The notes beneath the pieces were generated by a model. The model was not told where the DNA came from and made no database searches. It worked only from the letters and a program-made list of their open reading frames with translations. The translations under genes and the position numbers were made by a program. This document shows positions 1-5,362 of a DNA stretch of 5,362 bases, piece after piece. The DNA is from JAAYXU01 sp050942555 (GTDB lineage Bacteria; Bacillota; Clostridia; Christensenellales; UMGS416), in NCBI GenBank assembly GCA_050942555.1, contig JBMNNN010000145.1:1-5362 (forward strand). Reading direction: 5' to 3'. How positions within the stretch are numbered: the stretch's first letter is position 1; every line of letters begins with the position of its first letter.

Positions 1-2365
1 GGCGGTCAGTGTATACCGGGGACAGTTTGAGCTGCTGCGCGCCGACGTCGCGCGCTGGCGCAGGGAAGGGCTGCGCGTGGCGCTGCTGGCGGGCGGCGAG
101 CGCCGCGCGATCCGGATGATGGAGACCCTGACCGATTACGGCATCTCGGCGGTACGGCTCGAGTCCGACCGGACGATTGAGCCCGGCGAGGTGGCGGTCG
201 TGCCCGCAGCCTTCGGGCAGGGCTTTGAGAGCGCAGAGCTCGGGCTGTGCATAGTGGGCGAGCGCGAGCTTTTCGGCGCGGCCAGGCGGCAAACGCGGCC
301 CCGGCGACGGCGCAGCAGCGCGGATTTTTTAAGCGATCTGGCGCCGGGCGATATCGTGGTGCACGAAATCCACGGGGTAGGCCGATTCGAGGATGTCGTC
401 AAGCTGACCACCGACAGCGCGACCCGCGATTATCTGAAGATATGCTACCGGGACGGCGATGTGCTGTACGTACCCACCGAGCAGATGGACCGGGTGCAAA
501 AATATATCGGCAGGGAGGACAGCCCGCCGCGCCTCTCGCGGCTGGGCGGCCGGGAATGGGCCAGCACGAAGGCCCGGGTGCGCCGCAGCATCGCCGGTAT
601 CGCCGAGGATCTCATCCGCCTGTATGCCCGGCGGCAGATGTCCTCGGGCCATGCGTTCGGACCGGATACCGAGTGGCAGCGCCAGTTCGAGGAGGAGTTC
701 CCCTGGGAGGAAACGCCAGACCAGCTGCTGGCGATCGAGGAGGTCAAGGCCGACATGGAAAGCCCCCGGGTCATGGACCGCCTGCTGTGCGGCGATGTCG
801 GCTATGGCAAAACCGAGGTCGCGCTGCGCGCGATATTCAAGGCCGTCATGGACGGAAAGCAGGCCGCGATGATGGCGCCCACGACGATCCTCGCGAGCCA
901 GCACTTCAGAACGCTGACCCGTCGATTTGAGCATTTCGGCGTGGAGGCGGCGCTGCTGACGCGGTTCCAGTCGCCCGCCGAAATCGCGCAGCAGCTCGAA
1001 CGCCTGCGCTCGGGTGCGGTGGATGTAGCGGTCGGTACCCACCGGCTTCTCTCGGAGGACGTGCGGTTCAAGGACCTGGGGCTGCTGGTGATCGACGAGG
1101 AGCAGCGCTTCGGGGTCGCCCACAAGGAGCGCATCAAAACGCTCAGGGAGTCGATCGACGTGCTCACGCTGACCGCGACGCCCATTCCCCGGACGCTGCA
1201 CATGTCGATGGTGGGCATCCGCGACATATCGGTCATCGACACGCCGCCTGAGGAGCGCCATCCGGTGCAGACGTTCGTCATCGAGTACGACGAGACGATC
1301 ATCCGCGACGCGATACTGCGCGAGCTGGGGCGGGGCGGCCAGATCTACTTCGTGTACAACCGGGTGGAGACGATCGATGCGATGGCCGCGCAGCTGTCGC
1401 AGCTCGTTCCTGAGGCCCGCATCGCGGTGGGACATGGCCAGATGCGCGAGCGCCAGCTCGAGAAGGTGATGATGGGCTTTCTGGAGGGGGAAACGGATCT
1501 CCTGCTGTGCACGACGATCATAGAAAACGGGCTCGACATACCGCGGGTCAATACGCTCATCGTCTACGACGCGGATCACTTCGGACTCAGCCAGCTCTAC
1601 CAGCTCCGCGGGCGGGTAGGCCGCTCCAACCGGCTGGCATACGCGTATCTGACCTGGCGGCGCGACAAAGTCATATCCGAGGTTGCCGAAAAGCGTCTCG
1701 CTACGATCCGTGAGTTTACCGAGTTTGGCAGCGGTTTTCGCATCGCGCTCAGGGACCTGGAGATACGCGGCGCGGGAAATCTGCTGGGAGCGCAGCAGCA
1801 CGGGTACATGGCGGCGGTCGGGTATGGGCTTTACTGCAAGCTGATCGAGGAAACGATACACTCTCTGCGCGGACATGAAGTCCCGCGGGAGGTCGATCCG
1901 ACGCTCGACGTGCGGGTGGACGCCTATATCCCGGAGGACTATATTCCCGGTTCGGGCGACCGCCTGGAAATGTACCGCAGGATCGCTGCGGTGGACAGCG
2001 AAGAGGCGCGCGGCGATATCGTCGACGAGATGATCGACCGGTTCGGAGAGCCCCCCGAATGCGTGCTGCGGCTCATGGACGTGGCGCTGCTGCGGCACAG
2101 GGCGGCCCGTGCGGGCGTGGACCATGTGCGGCAGACCGATACCGAGTGGCGGCTGCGCCTGACCGACGGCGCGGGGATCGATCCCGCGGCGCTCATCGCG
2201 ACGCTGTCCCGGTGGAACGGACGTGCGGTGCTGTCGGCGGGCGATCCCCCGACGGTTCGGCTGCGCCTTGCGCGCGACGAAGCCGATCCGATGGCCGCGG
2301 CGGGAGCGCTGTTTACCGCGATGGCCGACTGCATTAAAGGACCGAAGAGCGAGCCCGCCGTTTAG
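1..2365 (+). CDS. mfd: Transcription-repair coupling factor Mfd, C-terminal part (5' truncated)
   Basis: Mfd is an ATP-driven DNA translocase that pushes stalled RNA polymerase off damaged template and recruits UvrA for nucleotide excision repair. The reading frame is open to the left edge, with its first full codon at 2, giving 787 visible residues (numbered from there). In order I see a D3-like segment (about 1-105), the RNA polymerase interaction domain (about 109-190, with VVHEIHGVGRF), Walker A GDVGYGKTE (264-272), the Walker B box DEEQ (365-368), TATP (391-394), and motif VI QLRGRVGRS (534-542). The TRG translocation region follows (about 565-615, LEIRGAGNLLG), then the C-terminal D7 domain. 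Aligning the Walker lysine to E. coli Lys634 puts Arg565, Arg589 and Gln599 at the TRG residues Arg929, Arg953 and Gln963. About 360 residues, the UvrB-like UvrA-binding module, lie outside the window. No frameshift or missing helicase motif is seen. No terminator follows, so readthrough into the downstream lipoprotein gene is possible. Confidence 0.97.
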   Translation, partial: AVSVYRGQFELLRADVARWRREGLRVALLAGGERRAIRMMETLTDYGISAVRLESDRTIEPGEVAVVPAAFGQGFESAELGLCIVGERELFGAARRQTRPRRRRSSADFLSDLAPGDIVVHEIHGVGRFEDVVKLTTDSATRDYLKICYRDGDVLYVPTEQMDRVQKYIGREDSPPRLSRLGGREWASTKARVRRSIAGIAEDLIRLYARRQMSSGHAFGPDTEWQRQFEEEFPWEETPDQLLAIEEVKADMESPRVMDRLLCGDVGYGKTEVALRAIFKAVMDGKQAAMMAPTTILASQHFRTLTRRFEHFGVEAALLTRFQSPAEIAQQLERLRSGAVDVAVGTHRLLSEDVRFKDLGLLVIDEEQRFGVAHKERIKTLRESIDVLTLTATPIPRTLHMSMVGIRDISVIDTPPEERHPVQTFVIEYDETIIRDAILRELGRGGQIYFVYNRVETIDAMAAQLSQLVPEARIAVGHGQMRERQLEKVMMGFLEGETDLLLCTTIIENGLDIPRVNTLIVYDADHFGLSQLYQLRGRVGRSNRLAYAYLTWRRDKVISEVAEKRLATIREFTEFGSGFRIALRDLEIRGAGNLLGAQQHGYMAAVGYGLYCKLIEETIHSLRGHEVPREVDPTLDVRVDAYIPEDYIPGSGDRLEMYRRIAAVDSEEARGDIVDEMIDRFGEPPECVLRLMDVALLRHRAARAGVDHVRQTDTEWRLRLTDGAGIDPAALIATLSRWNGRAVLSAGDPPTVRLRLARDEADPMAAAGALFTAMADCIKGPKSEPAV

Positions 2366-2370
2366 CATAC

Positions 2371-2385
2371 GCAAAAATATTTTGC
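2371..2385. repeat. Inverted repeat overlapping the -35 box
   Basis: GCAAAA (2371-2376) and TTTTGC (2380-2385) are perfect inverted arms around a 3-base ATA centre. The right arm overlaps the -35 box. A near direct repeat, GCATACGCA (2365-2373) and GCATTCGCA (2384-2392), is set 19 bp apart around it. It is too AT-rich for an intrinsic terminator. An operator is possible, but chance cannot be excluded at this size. Confidence 0.35.
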
Positions 2386-2410
2386 ATTCGCAGCCGGTAT
2401 CCCGTATAAT
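2382..2410 (+). promoter_or_regulatory. Sigma-A-type promoter of the parvulin lipoprotein gene
   Basis: A perfect -10 hexamer TATAAT lies at 2405-2410. A -35-like TTGCAT lies at 2382-2387, 17 bp upstream, so spacing is ideal although the -35 matches TTGACA only in TTG. Transcription would start near 2417, leaving a leader of about 32 nt before the TTG start at 2449. It begins 16 bp after the mfd stop, so the lipoprotein gene can be expressed independently of mfd. The -35 overlaps a small inverted repeat (2371-2385). Confidence 0.7.
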
Positions 2411-2431
2411 TGCGATGGATTCCAAACAAAC

Positions 2432-2438
2432 GGGAAGG
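2432..2438 (+). promoter_or_regulatory. Ribosome binding site deciding a TTG start
   Basis: The purine run GGGAAGGG (2432-2439) directly abuts an ATG at 2440, which is too close for initiation there. The in-frame TTG at 2449 sits about 9-10 nt downstream, at normal spacing, and yields a typical signal peptide start (MKRKLAVV). The TTG is therefore preferred over the ATG. Confidence 0.65.
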
Positions 2439-2448
2439 GATGATACGA

Positions 2449-3663
2449 TTGAAAAGGAAACTTGCGGTCGTCGCGCTGCTCATAAGCGCTGTGATGATCG
2501 CGGGAGGGTGCACTCTTATACAGGTTAACGAGGAGCGTGACGCCAAGGTCGTGGTCGCGCAGGTCGACGGCACTGCGATCACGAAGGGCGAGTTCCTGTC
2601 GGCATGGAACCAGATGCGGCTGCAGTACGGTATCACCGATCAGAACGAGCGGGATTCCTCTGTGGCCGAGACGGTAAAATATCTCAAGGAATACCTGCTG
2701 GACAGCATGGTCGAGGACGAGGTCATGGAGCAGGAGGCCCGCAAAAGGGGTTACTTCGATCTCACCAACGAACAGAGAGCCGAGATAGAGGAGGAAATGG
2801 CCAGCATACTCGAATCGCTCCGCGAAAGCATCGAAAGGAGCATGACTTTCGAGGAAGGCCTGACCGACGAGCAGAAGGCCGCGCTCGTTGATGCGGAGCT
2901 CAACTCCTACCGCGAGGAGATTGGTTATACCGACGAGTACATCCGCTCGACGCTGGAAAACTCGAAGGCGATCTCCGCGCTGTACGAGGAGGTTACAAAC
3001 GGCGCGACCGCCGAGGAATCCGCGCTGGACGCCAGATACAACGAGAAGATCACCGCCGACCGCACCAGCTACGAGGTGGACGCGGACGCGTATGTCGATG
3101 CGGTGCTGGGCGGCAAATCGGTGTACTACGTGCCCAAATCCGGGATGCGCCTGATTCAGCAGATACTCATCATGCTGCCCGCTGATGCGCGCAGCCAGAT
3201 CAGCGCGCTGCGCAAAGAGGGAGACAACGAGGGCGCCGACGAGAAGCGCGAGGAAGCGCTTGATGCCATCAGGGACAAGGCCGAGGAGGTGCTCTCAAAG
3301 CTTGAGGGAGGCGCGGACTTCGACGATATGATCGAGGAGTACAACGAGGACCCGGGTATGGAGGCGCACCCGGACGGCTATCCGGTGAGCGCCAATGTGA
3401 CAAGTTACGTGCCGGAGTTTACGCAGGGCGCGATGGAGCTTGGAAAGCAGGGCGATATCTCCGGTCTCATCGCGACTGATCACGGATACCATATACTGCG
3501 CTACGCCGATTCTCTGGAGGGCGGCGCGGTTCCGTTCGAGGATGTACGTGAGCAGCTTCGTGAGGAAGTTATAAACGAGAACAAGGCAAAGCTGTGGAAC
3601 GACGCGCTCGAGCAGTGGAAGACCGCGCGTGAGATAAAGACGTATCCCAAACGGATTCGATAA
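2449..3663 (+). CDS. Lipoprotein peptidyl-prolyl isomerase, SurA/PrsA (parvulin) type
   Basis: This is a predicted membrane-anchored extracytoplasmic foldase or chaperone of the parvulin class, 404 residues from the TTG start. A lipoprotein signal is visible: basic MKRK, a hydrophobic stretch 5-17, and lipobox AGGC with the acylated cysteine at 21. A SurA-like N-terminal chaperone segment follows (about 33-105, with QVDGTAITKGEF), then a long acidic helical middle. The C-terminal PPIC domain (about 230-358) shows QQILI, a helical insert rich in Glu/Lys/Ala (about 245-290), GADFDDMIEEYNEDPG and TDHGYHIL. His348 of the GYHI motif is present. The first active-site histidine of the usual (S/A)HIL motif appears as Gln238, so isomerase activity is uncertain. 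The GGDLG loop of PrsA is replaced by PDGY, which I recall as usual in clostridial relatives. It has its own promoter and a terminator. The position after mfd matches an order I recall from Clostridia. Substrates are not deducible. The class is secure; calling it prsA would be a guess. Confidence 0.9.
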   Translation: MKRKLAVVALLISAVMIAGGCTLIQVNEERDAKVVVAQVDGTAITKGEFLSAWNQMRLQYGITDQNERDSSVAETVKYLKEYLLDSMVEDEVMEQEARKRGYFDLTNEQRAEIEEEMASILESLRESIERSMTFEEGLTDEQKAALVDAELNSYREEIGYTDEYIRSTLENSKAISALYEEVTNGATAEESALDARYNEKITADRTSYEVDADAYVDAVLGGKSVYYVPKSGMRLIQQILIMLPADARSQISALRKEGDNEGADEKREEALDAIRDKAEEVLSKLEGGADFDDMIEEYNEDPGMEAHPDGYPVSANVTSYVPEFTQGAMELGKQGDISGLIATDHGYHILRYADSLEGGAVPFEDVREQLREEVINENKAKLWNDALEQWKTAREIKTYPKRIR

Positions 3664-3678
3664 TCCGGAAGGATGGCG

Positions 3679-3704
3679 GGGAGAGGCTTCGGCTTCTCCC
3701 TTTT
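3679..3704 (+). terminator. Intrinsic terminator of the parvulin gene
   Basis: Arms GGGAGAGGC (3679-3687) and GCTTCTCCC (3692-3700) pair over 9 bp with one G-U pair. They close a UUCG tetraloop and are followed by TTTT (3701-3704) and a further TTTA at 3707-3710. It starts 15 nt after the stop codon. In the opposite direction the stem lacks a U-tract, so it is unlikely to stop the cupin transcript. Confidence 0.9.
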
Positions 3705-3745
3705 GCTTTACCGGTACGGCGCCGGAAGGAAGCCGGGCAATCCGG

Positions 3746-4078
3746 TTATGAGAAGACCACGAGCCGCAGCAGCCGTACGCGCTCGGGCGCGGTCAGCGCG
3801 TGGGGCATGCCCGCCGGAGCCACGATGGCCTGCCCGGTGCGCAGCATATGGTTCTTTCCCCCGATCGTGACATTGAGGTTGCCGGTCAATACATGCAGCA
3901 GCGCGTCCCCGTCGGGCGCATCCGTCTTGACCTGCTGGCCGGTGTCGAGCGCCATGACCGAGACCGACACCGCGCTGCTTTGCGCCAGCGTACGGGTTAC
4001 CGTGCGGCCCGGCTCGTAGCCTGCTAGCTCCGACAGCTGCAGCACTGTTCCCTGATCGATGCTCCCAAGTATGCCCAT
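3746..4078 (-). CDS. Small single-domain cupin protein
   Basis: A 110-residue cytoplasmic protein with no signal peptide, made almost entirely of one cupin beta-barrel. The ATG at 4078-4076 is chosen because GGGAGG (4092-4087) lies 8 nt upstream; the longer open frame to 4162 has no such support. Cupin motif 2 is clear at residues 82-94 (GQAIVAPAGMPHA, His93). Motif 1 is recognisable from its flanks (GDALLHVLTG, 57-66), but the place where relatives carry a metal-binding His reads KTDAPDG, with Asp53. The segment TRTLAQSSAVSVSVMALD (28-45) resembles a clostridial cupin family in which I recall an STHES motif at that position. The substrate and reaction are unknown; such proteins range from isomerases to ligand sensors. 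It is divergent from the small Cys/Met-rich gene. No clear promoter and no U-tract terminator were found for it. Confidence 0.88.
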   Translation of the reverse strand: MGILGSIDQGTVLQLSELAGYEPGRTVTRTLAQSSAVSVSVMALDTGQQVKTDAPDGDALLHVLTGNLNVTIGGKNHMLRTGQAIVAPAGMPHALTAPERVRLLRLVVFS

Positions 4079-4086
4079 CGATAAAA

Positions 4087-4092
4087 CCTCCC
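4087..4092 (-). promoter_or_regulatory. Ribosome binding site of the cupin gene
   Basis: On the minus strand, GGGAGG ends 8 nt before the ATG at 4078. This fixes the start at that ATG rather than at a TTG at 4162, which would add 28 residues outside the cupin fold. Confidence 0.8.
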
Positions 4093-4121
4093 GACCGAAT
4101 GTCGCTTTAGTATTCCCTGTG

Positions 4122-4133
4122 ACCGCGCGCGGT
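4122..4133. repeat. 12 bp perfect palindrome upstream of the cupin gene
   Basis: ACCGCGCGCGGT reads identically on both strands. It lies 43 bp upstream of the cupin start, inside the divergent intergenic region, where it could be an operator or form a leader hairpin. The alternating GC composition makes chance occurrence more likely in this GC-rich genome. Confidence 0.35.
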
Positions 4134-4156
4134 ATGAACGCATCCGCATTTCGAAA

Positions 4157-4184
4157 ACACAAAAACAGCCGGATTCATATAATG
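4157..4184 (+). promoter_or_regulatory. Promoter of the small Cys/Met-rich gene, possibly sporulation-type
   Basis: A perfect TATAAT lies at 4178-4183, within CATATAATG. No good sigma-A -35 is found: with 17-18 bp spacing the candidates are AAACAC or AAAACA. The box matches the mother-cell sigma-K form CATAnnnTA in all but its last base, and an AC at 4157-4158 stands 17 bp upstream, as that class expects. CATATAAT is also one base from the sigma-E form CATACAAT, but no sigma-E -35 is evident. The -10 sits in a dyad, TTCAT-ATA-ATGAA (4174-4186). A promoter here is likely; the sigma class is speculative. Confidence 0.5.
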
Positions 4185-4211
4185 AACCGAAATGGTGTTA
4201 CGACCATCTGG

Positions 4212-4218
4212 AAGGAGG
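4212..4218 (+). promoter_or_regulatory. Consensus Shine-Dalgarno deciding a TTG start
   Basis: AAGGAGG lies 7 nt before the TTG at 4226. An ATG at 4221 is too close and reads ATG-CTT-stop. The first in-frame ATG, at 4238, is about 19 nt away, too far for this site. The TTG is therefore the start. Confidence 0.8.
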
Positions 4219-4225
4219 GAATGCT

Positions 4226-4603
4226 TTGAGCTACAATATGGAGCCGGCGATGGGGGGTCACCCGTGCTTAAGCCCGGAAATGATGCGCGGTGCAACTGCG
4301 CCCATGTATCCGGAGATCTACTATAAAATCCAGCCCCATATCCTGATGGCCTGCGACGAAATGGATATGCATGGCTGTTTCGCGCCCACGCAGGAGATCA
4401 TCATGTGCATGTGCGACCGTATATGCAGCAATCTGTTCCGGGTCTATCCCGAGATGGCCCGCTACGATATCGAGTATGAGCCCGACAACCGCGGCGACAA
4501 TTGGCAGGCCAGTCAGTTCGGGTTCCGCAGGCGCGGGCCGTTCAGGGACTTCATCGCGTTTCTGCTGCTGGCGGAGCTGTTCCGCCGCAGGAGATGGTTC
4601 TGA
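4226..4603 (+). CDS. Uncharacterised Cys/Met-rich small protein with Arg-flanked C-terminal helix
   Basis: I do not recognise a named family. The 125-residue product starts at a TTG with a consensus ribosome binding site. It has no signal peptide. It holds 12 methionines and six cysteines (14, 43, 51, 61, 63, 67), three of them packed in CMCDRIC (61-67). The core, about 27-78, is helical in character, starting at MYPEIYYKIQPHIL and ending at VYPEM. A polar stretch follows, then a C-terminal hydrophobic segment DFIAFLLLAELF (108-119) between RRR (101-103) and RRRR (120-123). That segment is too short for a normal membrane span but suits an amphipathic anchor. Small clostridial proteins of this look, with a PEIYY-like start and an Arg-flanked Leu-rich tail, are known to me only as hypotheticals. 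A spore or coat role is a guess supported weakly by the promoter. It is divergent from the cupin and ends at a strong hairpin. Codon and base use match its neighbours. Confidence 0.85.
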   Translation: MSYNMEPAMGGHPCLSPEMMRGATAPMYPEIYYKIQPHILMACDEMDMHGCFAPTQEIIMCMCDRICSNLFRVYPEMARYDIEYEPDNRGDNWQASQFGFRRRGPFRDFIAFLLLAELFRRRRWF

Positions 4604-4618
4604 ATCTTAGCGAAAATA

Positions 4619-4650
4619 AAACCCCATGCTTCGCGTGAAGCATGGGGTTT
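4619..4650. terminator. Shared bidirectional terminator between convergent genes
   Basis: A perfect 14 bp stem (4619-4632 with 4637-4650; core CCCCATGCTTC and GAAGCATGGGG) closes a 4-base loop. Reading minus, it is followed by TTTTATTTT, an excellent U-tract for the FAD oxidase transcript, whose stop lies 39 nt upstream. Reading plus, it starts 15 nt after the small protein's stop and has only TTT then GCCGC, so it is weaker there though the stem is the same. Confidence 0.92.
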
Positions 4651-4689
4651 GCCGCTTTTCCCGTCTCCTGTATTGTCTGTCTGAATAAT

Positions 4690-5362
4690 CTATCCGACCA
4701 CCTTGCCGGGGTTGAGTATGCCACGGGGATCGAACAAGTTCTTGATGCCCCGCATCAGCGCCATCGCGGTCTCGCCCGCCGACTCGCGCAGGTATGAGAC
4801 CTTGGCGTGGCCGATGCCGTGCTCGCCCGATACCTGTCCGCCCATTTCGCGGGCCAGCCGGTACATCGCTTCCATCGCCGCGTCGTTGCGCCGCTTCCAG
4901 TCGTCGTCGGGCAGGCCGTCGCGGCATGTGTACAGGTGCAGGTTCCCGTCGGCCGCGTGGCCGAACCCGCGGATGCGCAGGCCCGTGTCGGCCTCGATTT
5001 GCCGGGCGACCATCACGAAGTCGGGGATCCGGTCGATGGGCACGACGACGTCGCACTCGTCGATGCCGCTGGGCGTCGAGTTCTTGATCGCCTCCAGGAA
5101 ACTGCCCCGGGCCGTCCACAGGCTGCCCTGGCGCTCGTCGGTGTCGGCGATGAACACGTCGAGCGCGCCGCAGGCCAGGCACGTCTCGGCCACCGCGGGA
5201 TAGAGCGATTCGATCTCGTCCTCGGTCGCGTTCTCAAACCGCAGCATCAGATAGGCCTCCGCGCCCTCGTACGGAAAACTCTTGCCAAGGTACGCCTCGG
5301 CGTCGTGCACGATCTCCTTTTCCATGAACTCGAGCGCCGCCGGTATCGTGCGGGCGGCCATG
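4690..5362 (-). CDS. FAD-linked 2-hydroxyacid oxidase, GlcD/D-lactate dehydrogenase type, C-terminal half (5' truncated)
   Basis: Members of this flavoprotein family oxidise glycolate, D-lactate or related 2-hydroxyacids; in Clostridia, relatives can pass electrons to an EtfAB pair. The visible 223 residues form the FAD-oxidase C-terminal domain. They show IPAALEFME (6-14), the LWTAR segment (81-85) with the conserved Trp and Arg, a VVVPIDRIPDFV stretch (105-116), GHAADGNLH (134-142) with His135 and His142, SGEHGIG (178-184), and the ending FDPRGILNPGK (210-220). The Met at 5361-5359 aligns inside the domain, so it is internal and the frame continues past the window edge. About 230-250 residues, including the PP-loop FAD-binding domain, should lie outside. 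All the expected C-terminal motifs are present, so I see no decay; Ala137 stands where many relatives have Gly. Substrate and electron acceptor cannot be assigned without the missing half and neighbours. A strong terminator lies just downstream. Confidence 0.93.
   Translation of the reverse strand, partial: MAARTIPAALEFMEKEIVHDAEAYLGKSFPYEGAEAYLMLRFENATEDEIESLYPAVAETCLACGALDVFIADTDERQGSLWTARGSFLEAIKNSTPSGIDECDVVVPIDRIPDFVMVARQIEADTGLRIRGFGHAADGNLHLYTCRDGLPDDDWKRRNDAAMEAMYRLAREMGGQVSGEHGIGHAKVSYLRESAGETAMALMRGIKNLFDPRGILNPGKVVG

Noticed and set aside
329..2425. A 698-codon open frame on the minus strand, antisense to mfd
   Set aside because: Its codons shadow the strongly conserved mfd frame in GC-rich DNA. 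The translation is Arg/His/Pro/Gln-rich, has no recognisable domain and no convincing ribosome binding site.
3705..3745. Repeated CCGG elements as a possible terminator for the cupin transcript
   Set aside because: Only 4 bp stems can form and no U-tract follows on the minus strand.
4079..4162. N-terminal extension of the cupin by 28 residues
   Set aside because: It would start at a TTG at 4162 without a good binding site, whereas GGGAGG lies 8 nt before the ATG at 4078. The extension covers the 12 bp palindrome and lies outside the cupin fold.
4221..4229. Minimal ATG-CTT-TGA frame overlapping the TTG start of the small protein, as a possible leader for translational coupling
   Set aside because: The ATG is only about 2 nt from the Shine-Dalgarno, too close to be used, and such a short frame is expected by chance.
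4607..5182. A 191-codon minus-strand frame overlapping the FAD oxidase
   Set aside because: It is out of frame with the clear FAD-oxidase C-terminal domain, very Arg/Gly/Pro-rich, and runs through the terminator hairpin.
4703..5203. A 166-codon plus-strand frame antisense to the FAD oxidase
   Set aside because: It is opposite a well conserved coding region, with low-complexity Ser/Arg/Pro composition and no supporting initiation signals.
1..5362. Mobile elements, CRISPR repeats, tRNA or rRNA genes, riboswitches, or a defence system
   Set aside because: No terminal repeats, transposase motifs, regularly spaced repeats, cloverleaf or T-box features were seen. The genes are ordinary chromosomal ones, and all gaps are under 150 bp.

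Overview
The window reads as a piece of a GC-rich chromosome from a Gram-positive anaerobe, most likely class Clostridia of the Bacillota. This is an inference from four things: strong AGGAGG-type ribosome binding sites, two TTG start codons, an mfd gene followed by a lipoprotein parvulin (an order I recall from clostridial genomes), and a small cupin and a small Cys/Met-rich protein that resemble clostridial families. Nothing in the sequence fixes the genus.

Layout. Positions 1-2365 (+) are the C-terminal two thirds of mfd, the transcription-repair coupling factor, cut by the left edge. A short gap carries a convincing sigma-A-like promoter (TTGCAT, 17 bp, TATAAT). It drives a 404-residue lipoprotein of the SurA/PrsA peptidyl-prolyl isomerase type (2449-3663, +), which ends at a clear intrinsic terminator (3679-3704). 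A small single-domain cupin (3746-4078, -) and an unrecognised 125-residue Cys/Met-rich protein (4226-4603, +) are divergent and share a 147 bp intergenic region. That region holds a TATAAT box inside a small dyad and a 12 bp GC palindrome. A strong hairpin at 4619-4650 separates the small protein from the convergent C-terminal half of an FAD-linked 2-hydroxyacid oxidase (GlcD/D-lactate dehydrogenase type, 4690-5362, -), cut by the right edge.

How the genes relate. These look like four or five separate transcription units, not one pathway: DNA repair, extracytoplasmic protein folding, an unassigned cupin, an unknown small protein possibly linked to sporulation, and hydroxyacid oxidation. I see no mobile element, CRISPR array, RNA gene or defence system, and no intergenic stretch above 150 bp. 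The points most worth a second look are the unknown small protein with its sporulation-like promoter, the parvulin domain lacking the usual first catalytic histidine, and the cupin lacking the usual motif-1 histidine.
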